DNA from: Clostridia bacterium
GTDB taxonomy: Bacteria; Bacillota; Clostridia; Oscillospirales; Acutalibacteraceae
Assembly: GCA_024692685.1 (NCBI GenBank)
Contig: JAILMJ010000010.1
Location: forward strand, 1-64,000
Direction: 5' to 3'
DNA: 64,000 nucleotides
Every line of letters begins with the position of its first letter. Within the stretch, counting starts at the first letter, position 1. The notes under the pieces were generated by a model. The model searched no databases and was not told the DNA's origin. It saw only the letters and a program-made list of their open reading frames with translations. A program made the position numbers and the translations under genes. This document shows positions 27,893 through 36,096 of this stretch, piece after piece.

Positions 27893-28648
27893 TTATTTTA
27901 AAAGATCCGACATTGTATAAAGACCGGGTTCCTTTTTTACAATAAAGAGAGCCGCGCTTACAGCGCCGGTTGCAAACAGCGCTTTGCTTCCTGCAGAGTG
28001 GGAAATGGTGATTATCTCATCAGTTCCGGCAAAGATGACTTCGTGTTCTCCTACGATTGTGCCGCCTCTGACAGAGTGAATGCCGATTTCCTTTTTGGTT
28101 CTCTTTTTTCTTTCGGAATGACGGTCATAGATGTATTCCATTGAATTGTCCAGCTGGGAATTGATATCATTTGCTATCATAAGCGCCGTACCGCTCGGCG
28201 CGTCGACCTTCCGGTTATGGTGCTTTTCTATTATTTCAATATCATATTTGTCGCCGAGTACCCTGGTAGCGGTTTTGACGAGCTCGCAAAGAAGGTTTAC
28301 TCCCAAAGACATATTTGCCGATTTGAATACGGGAATTTTTTTTGCAGCTTCACGCAGGGCTTTGGTCTGTTCATCGCTCAGCCCTGTTGAGCAGGCAACA
28401 AGCGGTGTGCCCGTCTTTAAGCAGTAATCCAGCATAGAGTCAAAAACGGCGGGATTTGAAAAATCAACCACAACGTCCGCTTTTAAACCATCTGCCTCAT
28501 CAAAAGAGGGGAATATGGGATAAGTATATTCCGGGGCTTTTACCTTATCTATACCCGCCTTTATTTCAAGGTTTCCGCTTGTTTTGACAGCGGCGGTTAC
28601 CGCATGGCCCATAGTGCCGCTGCAACCGACAAGAATGATTTCAATCAT
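27893..28648 (-). CDS. dapB: 4-hydroxy-tetrahydrodipicolinate reductase
   Basis: 251 residues. NAD(P)-binding GCSGTMGHAV at the N terminus and the catalytic region EKHHNRKVDAPSGTA with the substrate-binding histidines and Lys are intact. Cytoplasmic, second specific step of the diaminopimelate/lysine route: reduces the DapA product to tetrahydrodipicolinate, feeding meso-DAP for peptidoglycan and lysine. Ten bases after dapA on the minus strand, within an asd-dapA-dapB operon. Confidence 0.97.
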   Translation of the reverse strand: MIEIILVGCSGTMGHAVTAAVKTSGNLEIKAGIDKVKAPEYTYPIFPSFDEADGLKADVVVDFSNPAVFDSMLDYCLKTGTPLVACSTGLSDEQTKALREAAKKIPVFKSANMSLGVNLLCELVKTATRVLGDKYDIEIIEKHHNRKVDAPSGTALMIANDINSQLDNSMEYIYDRHSERKKRTKKEIGIHSVRGGTIVGEHEVIFAGTDEIITISHSAGSKALFATGAVSAALFIVKKEPGLYTMSDLLK

Positions 28649-28658
28649 AAAGATTACC

Positions 28659-29549
28659 TCAAATTAGCCCGTGTTTCACAAGACTTGACCTGAGCAGAGC
28701 CTTTCCGGCGTCATCCATTTCGACAAGAGGCAGACGGACGGGACCTACTTCAAGACCCATCATGTTCATTGCTTCCTTAACGGGAATGGGGTTGACATCG
28801 GCAAACAGGTTGTTGCAGAGATCGAGCCATTCAAGCTGAAGATTACGGCTTCCGATGCAGTCGCCGTCAAGATATCTTCTGACGATTTCGTGTGAAATAC
28901 CGGGCACAACGTTTGAAAGAACGGAAATAACGCCCTTGCCTCCGAGAGAAAGGATGGCGGTAATCTGATCGTCATTGCCCGAATAAATCGTGAGGTTGTC
29001 TCCGCAAAGAGCGGCCGTCTGTGCAATTTCCGAAATATTTCCGTTAGCTTCCTTTGTCGCAACAATCATAGGATGCTCTGCAAGGGTAGCGTAGGTTTCA
29101 GGTTTGATATTAACGCCCGTTCTTGACGGAACATTGTAAAGAATAATGGGAGTTGAAACTCTGTCTGCAATGTAGTTATAGTGCGTTATGAGACCTCTCT
29201 GTGAGGTTTTGTTATAATAAGGAGTAACAGAAAGAAGGGCGTCAACACCGCATTTTTCGGCTTCATTTGAAAGCTCAACCGCATAACGGGTATCGTTGCT
29301 GCCTGCGCCGGCGATAACGGGCACTTTGTGGTCAACAACATCAACGCAGAGTTTGATAAGTCTTACGTGCTCTTCGGTTGAGAGAGTTTTTGCCTCGCCG
29401 CTTGTACCGCAGACAACGATGGCGTCTGTTCCTTTTTCAAGCTGATACTCAACGAGTTTTACAAACTTGTCGTAATTGACCGATTGATCATCGTTGAAGG
29501 GCGTGATTATTGCAACACCTGCGCCGGTGAAGATGATTGGCTTACTCAT
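28659..29549 (-). CDS. dapA: 4-hydroxy-tetrahydrodipicolinate synthase
   Basis: 296 residues, standard TIM-barrel aldolase length. Schiff-base Lys166 in VATKEANG, Tyr138 in ILYNVPSRTG, and the GTSGEAKTLS substrate loop are present. Condenses pyruvate with aspartate semialdehyde, the committed step to DAP and lysine. GGAGG precedes the ATG by eight bases; it lies 18 bases after asd and 10 before dapB. In many bacteria DapA is inhibited by lysine; nothing here tells whether this one is. Confidence 0.97.
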   Translation of the reverse strand: MSKPIIFTGAGVAIITPFNDDQSVNYDKFVKLVEYQLEKGTDAIVVCGTSGEAKTLSTEEHVRLIKLCVDVVDHKVPVIAGAGSNDTRYAVELSNEAEKCGVDALLSVTPYYNKTSQRGLITHYNYIADRVSTPIILYNVPSRTGVNIKPETYATLAEHPMIVATKEANGNISEIAQTAALCGDNLTIYSGNDDQITAILSLGGKGVISVLSNVVPGISHEIVRRYLDGDCIGSRNLQLEWLDLCNNLFADVNPIPVKEAMNMMGLEVGPVRLPLVEMDDAGKALLRSSLVKHGLI

Positions 29550-29567
29550 AATTATTATCCTCCGAAA

Positions 29568-30659
29568 TTAAAACTTACTGTCAATGTAACCCTGTTCGCA
29601 AAGTTGCTCGGCAAGAAGGACTCCGCCGCCGGCGGCTCCCCTGAGAGTGTTGTGTGACAGGCAGACGAATTTATAATCATACTGGGTGTCTTCTCTTAAG
29701 CGGCCAATCGAAATGGCCATTCCGTTTTCAAGGTTTCTCTGTAACTTCGTCTGGGGAAGATTGTCTTCCTCAAAATAGTTTAGGAACTGCTTGGGAGCGG
29801 AGGGAAGACCGGCTTCCTGGGGATATCCCTTGAATTCTGCCCAGATTTTCTTTATCTGTTCGATTGACGGTTTCTTTTCAAATCTTACAAATACAGCCGC
29901 CATGTGGCCGTCGGACGCAGGAACTCTCAGGCACTGGGCTGTAAAGTTGGGCCTCTTTGAAGGAACGATTACATCGCCCTCAATTTTGCCCCAGATTTTG
30001 AGCGGCTCGATTTCGCTTTTCTCTTCTTCGCCTCCGATGAACGGAATAACATTGTCGACCATCTCCGGCCAGGTTTCAAAAGTCTTGCCCGCGCCTGAGA
30101 TTGCCTGGTAAGTACATACCAGAACATCCTTGACGCCGAATTCCTTATCAAGAGGATAAAGGGCGGGAACATAACTCTGAAGTGAGCAGTTTGATTTTAC
30201 CGCAATGAAACCGCGTTCTGTTCCGAGACGCTTCCTCTGAGCCGGGATTATCTTTGCGTGATCATAGTTTAATTCCGGTATAATCATCGGCACATCGGGG
30301 GTGTGTCTGTTTGCGCTGTTGTTTGAAATAACAGGGCACTCAGCCTTGGCATATCTTTCTTCAAGTGCCTTTATCTCGTCTTTTTTCATATCTACGGCGC
30401 AGAAAACGAAATCTACCATTGTGGATATCTTTTCAACATCGTCTGATGCGCTCATAACAATCATATCTTTAACCGAATCGGGGATATCACAGCTCATTGC
30501 CCATTTTTTGCCCACGGCTTCGGAATATTTTTTCCCTGCCGATCTGGGGCTTGCCGCAAGGACTTCAATGTGAAACTTCGGATGCCCGGCGAGAAGTGTG
30601 ATAAACCTCTGGCCGACCATACCTGTAGCACCGATAACGCCTACTTTGTAGTCTTTCAT
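29568..30659 (-). CDS. asd: Aspartate-semialdehyde dehydrogenase, archaeal/fungal-type
   Basis: 363 residues. NADP-binding GATGMVGQRF near the N terminus, catalytic Cys158 in SNCSLQS, and the C-terminal half matching the type II (archaeal/fungal-like) ASADH group rather than the E. coli or Bacillus types. Reduces aspartyl phosphate to aspartate semialdehyde, the branch point for lysine/DAP, threonine and methionine. First gene of the minus operon asd-dapA-dapB-hydrolase-nrdR-lipoprotein. The predicted leader is only about 65 bases, too short for a lysine riboswitch. Confidence 0.95.
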   Translation of the reverse strand: MKDYKVGVIGATGMVGQRFITLLAGHPKFHIEVLAASPRSAGKKYSEAVGKKWAMSCDIPDSVKDMIVMSASDDVEKISTMVDFVFCAVDMKKDEIKALEERYAKAECPVISNNSANRHTPDVPMIIPELNYDHAKIIPAQRKRLGTERGFIAVKSNCSLQSYVPALYPLDKEFGVKDVLVCTYQAISGAGKTFETWPEMVDNVIPFIGGEEEKSEIEPLKIWGKIEGDVIVPSKRPNFTAQCLRVPASDGHMAAVFVRFEKKPSIEQIKKIWAEFKGYPQEAGLPSAPKQFLNYFEEDNLPQTKLQRNLENGMAISIGRLREDTQYDYKFVCLSHNTLRGAAGGGVLLAEQLCEQGYIDSKF

Positions 30660-30704
30660 TTTTTTACCTCTTTTCTGAACATTGTATTTCAGCAGTGTTT
30701 TCTC

Positions 30705-30733
30705 TTGACATTCTTAAAACACGATATTAAAAT
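30705..30733 (+). promoter_or_regulatory. Promoter of queA
   Basis: TTGACA (30705-30710), 17 bases, TAAAAT (30728-30733). Its -10 box overlaps the -10 box of the divergent asd promoter. Confidence 0.8.
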
Positions 30734-30739
30734 AATATC
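30723..30739. promoter_or_regulatory. Palindrome covering both -10 boxes of asd and queA
   Basis: GATATTA-AAA-TAATATC, perfect 7-base arms, containing the queA -10 and the asd -10. It may be an operator or simply two overlapping AT-rich -10 boxes. Confidence 0.45.
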
Positions 30740-30760
30740 ACTATCAAAGAAGATAGTCAA
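30732..30760 (-). promoter_or_regulatory. Promoter of the asd-dapA-dapB operon
   Basis: Minus strand TTGACT (30760-30755), 17 bases, TATTAT (30737-30732). Confidence 0.75.
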
Positions 30761-30798
30761 TTATTTTTTAAATAATAAACAATATATAGGAACAGATT

Positions 30799-31848
30799 AT
30801 GAAACGCAGTGACTTTTTTTACGATTTACCCGAAGAATTGATAGCCCAGACCCCCGTTGAGCCGAGGGACAGCTCACGTCTTCTTGTAATGGACCGCGAC
30901 ACCGGAGAAATTGAACACAGGATCTTCAGAGATGTCACTGAATATTTTGAGCCGGGCGACTGCCTTATACTGAATGATACAAAGGTTTTGCCTGCCCGTC
31001 TTTACGCTCAGAGAGAGGACACCGGAGCAACTGTCGAGTTTCTTCTTCTCAATCAAAAAAGTGCCGATACCTGGGAGGTCTTGGCAGGTCCGGGAAAAAA
31101 AGCAAAGGAAGGTCATAGATTTTTACTCGGAAACGGCCTGATGAAGGCAGAAGTGACCGAAGTTCTTGATGACGGAAACAGGTTGGTCAGATTTGAATTT
31201 GACGGAAATTTTTTCAATATCATAGATAAAATCGGCGAAATGCCTCTCCCTCATTACATCAGGCAGCGCCTGGAAGATAAAGAAAGATATCAGACGGTTT
31301 ATGCGAAAGAGAACGGCAGTGCGGCTGCGCCGACGGCAGGTCTGCATTTTACTCCCGAACTGCTTGAAAGAATCCGTGCGAAGGGCGTCAGAATCGGATA
31401 TGTCACCCTTCATGTCGGGCTGGGAACTTTCAGGCCCGTCAAGGCGGAAAACATCGAAAATCATCATATGCATTCAGAGCATTACTGTTTACCGGTTGAA
31501 ACTGCCGTGATTATCAATGAAACCAAAGCAAACGGCGGCAGGGTGTTTGCCGTCGGCACAACCTGCATAAGAACCCTCGAATCCGTAGCAAAGTCCGAAG
31601 GCGAAATCAGGGCTGCGGAAGGCTGGACGGATATATTCATTTATCCGGGCTTTGAGTTCAGATGCGCAGATTGCCTGATAACGAATTTTCACCTGCCGGA
31701 GAGCACACTCATAATGCTTGTAAGCGCATTTTGCGGGTATGAAAACACAATGAATGCCTATAAAATCGCAGTTGATAACAGATACAGGTTTTTTTCCTTC
31801 GGCGATGCGATGCTGATAACGCAGAAAAGGCCCGGAATAACGGGCTGA
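30799..31848 (+). CDS. queA: S-adenosylmethionine:tRNA ribosyltransferase-isomerase
   Basis: 349 residues, full length. Recognised by [26 protein letters not shown] at the N terminus, [10 protein letters not shown] in the middle and [18 protein letters not shown] near the C terminus. Converts preQ1 in tRNA to epoxyqueuosine using the ribosyl group of SAM. The other queuosine genes (tgt, queG) are not adjacent in this window; a bidirectional terminator follows, so here queA is alone on its transcript. Confidence 0.97.
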   Translation: MKRSDFFYDLPEELIAQTPVEPRDSSRLLVMDRDTGEIEHRIFRDVTEYFEPGDCLILNDTKVLPARLYAQREDTGATVEFLLLNQKSADTWEVLAGPGKKAKEGHRFLLGNGLMKAEVTEVLDDGNRLVRFEFDGNFFNIIDKIGEMPLPHYIRQRLEDKERYQTVYAKENGSAAAPTAGLHFTPELLERIRAKGVRIGYVTLHVGLGTFRPVKAENIENHHMHSEHYCLPVETAVIINETKANGGRVFAVGTTCIRTLESVAKSEGEIRAAEGWTDIFIYPGFEFRCADCLITNFHLPESTLIMLVSAFCGYENTMNAYKIAVDNRYRFFSFGDAMLITQKRPGITG

Positions 31849-31875
31849 AATCCCGTAATCAAAACCGTATAAGAA

Positions 31876-31903
31876 AAAAGAGCGGTGAAAACCGCTCTTT
31901 TTT
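31876..31903. terminator. Bidirectional terminator between queA and yfcE-type gene
   Basis: Ten-base-pair stem AAAGAGCGGT/ACCGCTCTTT with GAAA loop and T runs on both strands. Confidence 0.9.
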
Positions 31904-31931
31904 GATGCATATATAATTGACGGTTATGAAG

Positions 31932-32390
31932 TCAGGCCTTTAGGAGATTAATCATTATGCCCTTTTCCGTAATATCAACCATGGCGTAATATCCGTCATA
32001 GGCAGCGCCCGGATTAAGCAGATAAATGCCGTCTTCATATGTCTGAAACTGCTCGTGAGTGTGGCCGAAAAGGACAATATCCGCCTTCATTCCCCTCGCA
32101 TTTTCATAAAGAATTTCATATCCGTATTTTACGTGCTCGAGATATCCGTGTGTGCAGTAAAGTCTGCATCCTTTTTCTTCAAACATCTCAACTGCATTGA
32201 GGGAAGAGCCGAAATCACAGTTGCCTCTGACCTTTACAACGGGTCTGCCCTGCAACTCGAATTCCATTGTGTCGAGGTCGTGCTCTCCGTCGCCCAGGTG
32301 AATAACAAGCTCAGCCTCGGGATGGGCAAGCAGCACTTTTCTCATATAATACGGCTGACCGTGCGAGTCCGAAAAAACAAGTATTCTCAT
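31932..32390 (-). CDS. YfcE/MJ0936-family metallophosphoesterase
   Basis: 152 residues, cytoplasmic. Calcineurin-like metal ligands are all present: SDSHG (Asp8, His10), HLGDGEHD, VRGNCDF, a His in TCTHGYL-like strand and FGHTHE. The family hydrolyses phosphodiesters or small phosphate esters with Mn2+; the natural substrate is usually unknown. The ATG overlaps the upstream fusion gene's stop by four bases (ATGA), suggesting a linked function with that nucleoside-hydrolase fusion. Confidence 0.92.
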   Translation of the reverse strand: MRILVFSDSHGQPYYMRKVLLAHPEAELVIHLGDGEHDLDTMEFELQGRPVVKVRGNCDFGSSLNAVEMFEEKGCRLYCTHGYLEHVKYGYEILYENARGMKADIVLFGHTHEQFQTYEDGIYLLNPGAAYDGYYAMVDITEKGIMINLLKA

Positions 32391-34018
32391 ACAGTTTCGG
32401 CAGGAGACTCCGCTTCCGTAACCGCAAGTGAGGGCTTGCGCCCCGTCAGAAGCTCATTGAGATATGCGGAAAGCTCTTCAGCGCTTCCGTTTCTGATAAT
32501 GTAATATCTGTTGGAGAACTTGTCCTTTTTGGATTTCAGAGTGCCGTCCATATCAATCTCAATTTTGACGGGCTTGGAGAGCGAGTAGAATTTACCGTTT
32601 CCCTCAAAGGCGTATTGCACTGCCGTCAGGTCAAAACTTGAGGTTTTGATGGGAAGTTCACTTTTGTCAAGATACATTTTATAGCAGTCATAAACCGGAT
32701 TGTCGTTATCTTCAAAGTCAAAGCCGGTTTTGACATCCTCTCCGACTTCATATCCCGAAAAGATTATCTGTTTTTTGAATTTGTCCAGAACATTCCGGGC
32801 TGAAATCGGGTCTGATTTAATGTTGAATTCTTTGCCCGACGGGAACTTGCCCGCCATGGAAACGATGGAATGTACCTTCTTGTTGAACAGTTCGGGATTA
32901 TGATTAAGCGCGGCGCTGATGCTCGAATAAGTGCCTATTGATATTATGGTTACGGAATCGTTTTCCGATTCGGAAAGCAGTTTGTCATAAAACTCGATAT
33001 CCGTCATTGAGCCGCAAGCGCTGCTTTCGTATTTGAAATACTTTCTTGTCACATCTCTGTTGTATTTCATCGTGTCTGCAAGCATATCTCCGCCGGAGTA
33101 TCTGCCCATTACCGGGTCTTCGATACCGTATCTGTTGCAAATCGCCCTGATTGCGCCGTTTCCGTATGCGTTTGAGGTACAGTTGCAGATGCCTAAAAGC
33201 CTGACATCGTATTTTTTAAGGTATTCAAACATAACAGCCATTGCGCCTGCGTCGTCGCAATCAGCGCCTATGTCCGTGTCAAGGATAATATTGCGCTTGA
33301 GCTCTGCCAGCGGAGTATAAGCCGATTTGCCGAAATTTGCCTCGTTTCTGGCGTTTGAAACGGCATACCTTACTATCCATACAATGAGGGCGACTGTTAT
33401 GAGTGCCGCCGCAACGGGAACAATAACTTTCATCGGTATAAGATCATAGACCTTGTCGCCGAGAATGGTGAAGAGAATAACTCTCGGCAGAGTTCCGGCA
33501 AGCGAGAGAAGGAGGTAGGGCAGAAATCTCGCCCTCATTGAGCCGAAGAAAAGCGAGCAAAGGTCAAGTGGCATGAACAGAAATCTTGCAAGGAATATTC
33601 CGAATTTTTCATATTTGTCGTATGTTGTGATGAGCCTGTCGCCGTATTTTGTTTTCTTGAGCTTTTTTGTTACAAACGGGCCGCCCAGAATAATTCCCAT
33701 AAGATAAGTAATGCTGACCTCCACGACTATGCCTATGCAGTTTATGACGACTGCGAGCCACAGGGGATGCAGTGCCATACCCGTAGCAACATATATGAGG
33801 GAAGCGGGAACAACGAGTGTTAACCCTTTTATTGCATAAATGCCGAGAAGTGTTGCCAGTTTGAGCGGCATACTCGCTATGCCGTCAAGTATCGTTCTTA
33901 CATCAATATTCTGTAAATCCCTGAATTTCCAGATTATAAGCGAAATCAGCGCGACTGAGAAAATAATTCTCAGGGCGAGACCCGCCGAATTCTTTATCCG
34001 AAGCAATGTTTCCTTCAA
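32387..34018 (-). CDS. VTT/DedA-like membrane domain fused to a nucleoside hydrolase
   Basis: About 543 residues. A TTG start at 34018, nine bases after GGAGG, is preferred; the GTG at 34027 sits too close to that site. Residues 1-225 form about six hydrophobic segments with the VTT (TVP38/TMEM64/DedA) pattern, including the re-entrant region FARFLFMPLDLCSLFFGS-like (GIFLARFLFMPLDLCS here). Residues about 240-540 are an inosine-uridine-type nucleoside hydrolase: DTDIGADCDDAGAM with the calcium-binding aspartates near 245-255, plus the later SIVSMAGKF. No frameshift separates the two halves. The product should sit in the membrane with the hydrolase attached at its C terminus. I know no characterised example of this fusion. 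Confidence 0.8.
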   Translation of the reverse strand: MKETLLRIKNSAGLALRIIFSVALISLIIWKFRDLQNIDVRTILDGIASMPLKLATLLGIYAIKGLTLVVPASLIYVATGMALHPLWLAVVINCIGIVVEVSITYLMGIILGGPFVTKKLKKTKYGDRLITTYDKYEKFGIFLARFLFMPLDLCSLFFGSMRARFLPYLLLSLAGTLPRVILFTILGDKVYDLIPMKVIVPVAAALITVALIVWIVRYAVSNARNEANFGKSAYTPLAELKRNIILDTDIGADCDDAGAMAVMFEYLKKYDVRLLGICNCTSNAYGNGAIRAICNRYGIEDPVMGRYSGGDMLADTMKYNRDVTRKYFKYESSACGSMTDIEFYDKLLSESENDSVTIISIGTYSSISAALNHNPELFNKKVHSIVSMAGKFPSGKEFNIKSDPISARNVLDKFKKQIIFSGYEVGEDVKTGFDFEDNDNPVYDCYKMYLDKSELPIKTSSFDLTAVQYAFEGNGKFYSLSKPVKIEIDMDGTLKSKKDKFSNRYYIIRNGSAEELSAYLNELLTGRKPSLAVTEAESPAETV

Positions 34019-34047
34019 ATTGAGCACCTCCGCATCTTTACCGATAA

Positions 34048-34076
34048 ATTTTACTACAATTGTCTGTATTATTCAA
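34048..34076 (-). promoter_or_regulatory. Promoter of the VTT-nucleoside hydrolase / YfcE operon
   Basis: Minus strand TTGAAT (34076-34071), 17 bases, TAAAAT (34053-34048). Confidence 0.65.
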
Positions 34077-34104
34077 GAAAAATAAATTGTTAACAAAAAA
34101 ACAG

Positions 34105-34133
34105 TTTACATCGACTGCGATTTATGATACAAT
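34105..34133 (+). promoter_or_regulatory. Promoter of the radical SAM gene
   Basis: TTTACA, 17 bases, TACAAT. It overlaps the earliest in-frame ATG at 34124, which argues for the later start at 34169. Confidence 0.75.
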
Positions 34134-34168
34134 TCAACGCAGATTGTCGAAAAGGGGTGAAATGCAGT

Positions 34169-35596
34169 ATGATGACCGGAAAAGAAAAAATGCAGCGCGT
34201 ATTTGCAAGTACTGCATTTGACCGGATTTTCAAGTATATCAAAAAGAATCCCACTGAAAACATTGTCAAAATGATTAACATAGCCCAGCGCCTTTCAGGC
34301 GGCAGATTTCCCGAAAAGAACTTTGATGCCTGGCGTGAGGCGGTTTGCGATCCCGATAATGTCTGGAATCACTTCGCAATGTCAATAATTAACGACTGTG
34401 ACGAGGCGTATATCAAAAAATTTCTCCTTGCCTTCGGCCTCGGAGCCGGAATTAACGGCACCAAGGCGGTCAGGGAAAACAGGGAGAAATATCATTGCAA
34501 TATTCCGTTCCTCATTCTTTTTGATCCCACAAGCGCCTGCAATATGAACTGCAAGGGCTGCTGGTCGGCTGAGTACGGCCACAAGTCCAATCTCAGTCTT
34601 GACGAAATGAGAAGCATAGTCAGGCAGGGAACGGAAATCGGTACTCATGTCTATATGCTAACGGGCGGCGAGCCTCTCGTCAGAAAAGATGATATTCTCA
34701 CTCTTTGCAGGGAAAATCCCAACTGCATATTTCTTGCTTACACAAATGCCACTCTTGTCGACGAAAAGTTTTGCCTGAATATGAAGGAAGTCGGGAACCT
34801 CTCCCTTGCGGTCAGCATTGAAGGAAATGAGCAGAGCAATGACGCAAGACGCGGTTCCGGCGCTTACGCAAAGAGTATTGAGGCCCTTGAGCTTCTCAAA
34901 AAACACGGTCTGATCTACGGCATATCGGTATGCTATACAAGTGAAAATGTTCCCTTTGTCACGAGCGATGAGTTCCTTGACGATATGGTTGACAAGGGTG
35001 TTAAATTTGCTTTCTATTTCAACTATATGCCCGTGGGCAAAAACGCCGTCGCTTCGCTCATCCCCAGGCCTGACCAGAGGGCACATATGTATGCCTGGCT
35101 TCGCAAGGTCAGGAATGTTAAGAGCGGCAAGCCGATGTTCTTTATGGACTTTCAGAATGATGCCGAGTATGTCGGCGGATGTATCGCAGGCGGCAGAAAT
35201 TATTTCCACATCAATTCCGAGGGCGATATGGAGCCGTGTGTGTTCATCCATTATTCAGATTCAAATATCAGGGACAAAACCATTCTTGAGGGGCTTCAGA
35301 GTCCTCTGTTTATGGCCTATTATCATAATCAGCCGTTTAACGACAATCATCTCAGGCCCTGTCCGATGCTTGAAAATCCGCAATACCTGAGAATGATGGT
35401 TTCTTTAACCGGCGCACAGTCAACCGACCTTGTTGAAAAGGAAAGCGCAGAGGATCTTTGCAGGAAGTGTGACGGGTTTGCGTCAGAATGGGCTCCGATA
35501 GCCGATAAGCTATGGCGGGAAAATCCGCATCCGAATCCCAAAACACAGTTCTACCGCGACAGCGGAGATGCAAAGAAAGAAAAACAGAATAATTAA
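34169..35596 (+). CDS. Radical SAM protein of unknown function
   Basis: 475 residues from ATG 34169 (GGGGTGA eight bases upstream; ATG 34172 is also possible). The radical SAM 4Fe-4S motif is CNMNCKGC (Cys124, Cys128, Cys131), followed by a barrel with MLTGGEPLV and VSIEG. C-terminal cysteines, including GGCIAGG, EPCVF, LRPCPM and DLCRKCDGF, suggest auxiliary clusters of a SPASM/Twitch type. Its N-terminal helical extension of about 100 residues is not assigned. The gene ends directly at a TPP riboswitch, so it shares transcripts with a thiamine-precursor uptake operon, but it is not ThiC or another thiamine enzyme by motif. Substrate unknown. Confidence 0.85.
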   Translation: MMTGKEKMQRVFASTAFDRIFKYIKKNPTENIVKMINIAQRLSGGRFPEKNFDAWREAVCDPDNVWNHFAMSIINDCDEAYIKKFLLAFGLGAGINGTKAVRENREKYHCNIPFLILFDPTSACNMNCKGCWSAEYGHKSNLSLDEMRSIVRQGTEIGTHVYMLTGGEPLVRKDDILTLCRENPNCIFLAYTNATLVDEKFCLNMKEVGNLSLAVSIEGNEQSNDARRGSGAYAKSIEALELLKKHGLIYGISVCYTSENVPFVTSDEFLDDMVDKGVKFAFYFNYMPVGKNAVASLIPRPDQRAHMYAWLRKVRNVKSGKPMFFMDFQNDAEYVGGCIAGGRNYFHINSEGDMEPCVFIHYSDSNIRDKTILEGLQSPLFMAYYHNQPFNDNHLRPCPMLENPQYLRMMVSLTGAQSTDLVEKESAEDLCRKCDGFASEWAPIADKLWRENPHPNPKTQFYRDSGDAKKEKQNN

Positions 35597-35666
35597 GGGG
35601 TGCTGAGAAGTCGGCTGAGATTATACCCATGAACCTGATCCCGGTAATTCGGGCGTAGGAAGTGAG
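35597..35666 (+). promoter_or_regulatory. TPP riboswitch (THI element)
   Basis: Contains the ordered conserved blocks of the thiamine pyrophosphate aptamer: GGGGTGCT, GGCTGAGATTATACCC, TGAACCTGATCC and GGTAATTCGGGCGTAGGAAG. It starts immediately after the radical SAM stop codon and is followed by a terminator hairpin, so TPP should stop transcription into the transporter genes. Confidence 0.96.
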
Positions 35667-35668
35667 CA

Positions 35669-35700
35669 TACGGCATCCCGGGGGATGCCGTAATATTTTT
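35669..35700 (+). terminator. TPP-riboswitch expression-platform terminator
   Basis: Ten-base-pair stem TACGGCATCC/GGATGCCGTA with a four-base loop, followed by ATATTTTT. Acts as the off-state terminator and probably also ends most radical SAM transcripts. Confidence 0.88.
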
Positions 35701-35796
35701 GCAAAATCAGTGAAAAATGCTGCGATTCCGAATATAAACAAATAATTACACGGAATGACAGTTCTAATTTTTACAGATAAAAAAGGAGAGAGTGAT

Positions 35797-36096
35797 ATGA
35801 AAGCAAGTATTGCAATTCAGGTTTTACCTCAGGTTGACAGCGAGGACGAGCTCATCAGAATTGTCGATGAAGTTATCGCCTATATCAAAAGCAGCGGGCT
35901 TAATTGCTATGTCGGCCCGTTTGAAACCACAATTGAGGGTGAAAACTATGATCAGTTGATGGAAATAGCGGCAAACTGCCAGAAAGTGGCAATAAATGCC
36001 GGCTGTCCGAGTGTCAGCTCATATATAAAAGTTGTGTACTGCCCGGAAGGGGAGGTGCTCACAATTGATAAAAAAGTTGCGAAACATCACCGGTAA
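35797..36096 (+). CDS. MTH1187-family (YkoF-like) thiamine-binding protein
   Basis: 99 residues from ATG 35797, preceded by AAAAGGAGAG. Ferredoxin-like fold family PF01910 that binds thiamine or its HMP moiety, found with the ThiXYZ/Yko transport systems. Signatures: IAIQVLPQVDSEDELIRIVDEV at the start, VGPFETTIEG and CQKVAINAGCPSVSSYIKV. Cytoplasmic. It lies directly downstream of the TPP riboswitch and overlaps thiX by 32 bases, so it is translationally coupled with the permease. A role in binding the imported pyrimidine is inferred from family and context. Confidence 0.9.
   Translation: MKASIAIQVLPQVDSEDELIRIVDEVIAYIKSSGLNCYVGPFETTIEGENYDQLMEIAANCQKVAINAGCPSVSSYIKVVYCPEGEVLTIDKKVAKHHR

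Noticed and set aside
30660..30725. Lysine riboswitch before asd
   Set aside because: The predicted leader of about 65 bases is too short for an L-box aptamer and lacks its conserved blocks.
34124..34168. Earlier start for the radical SAM gene
   Set aside because: It overlaps the promoter -10 box and has no ribosome site; ATG 34169 has GGGGTGA at the right distance.
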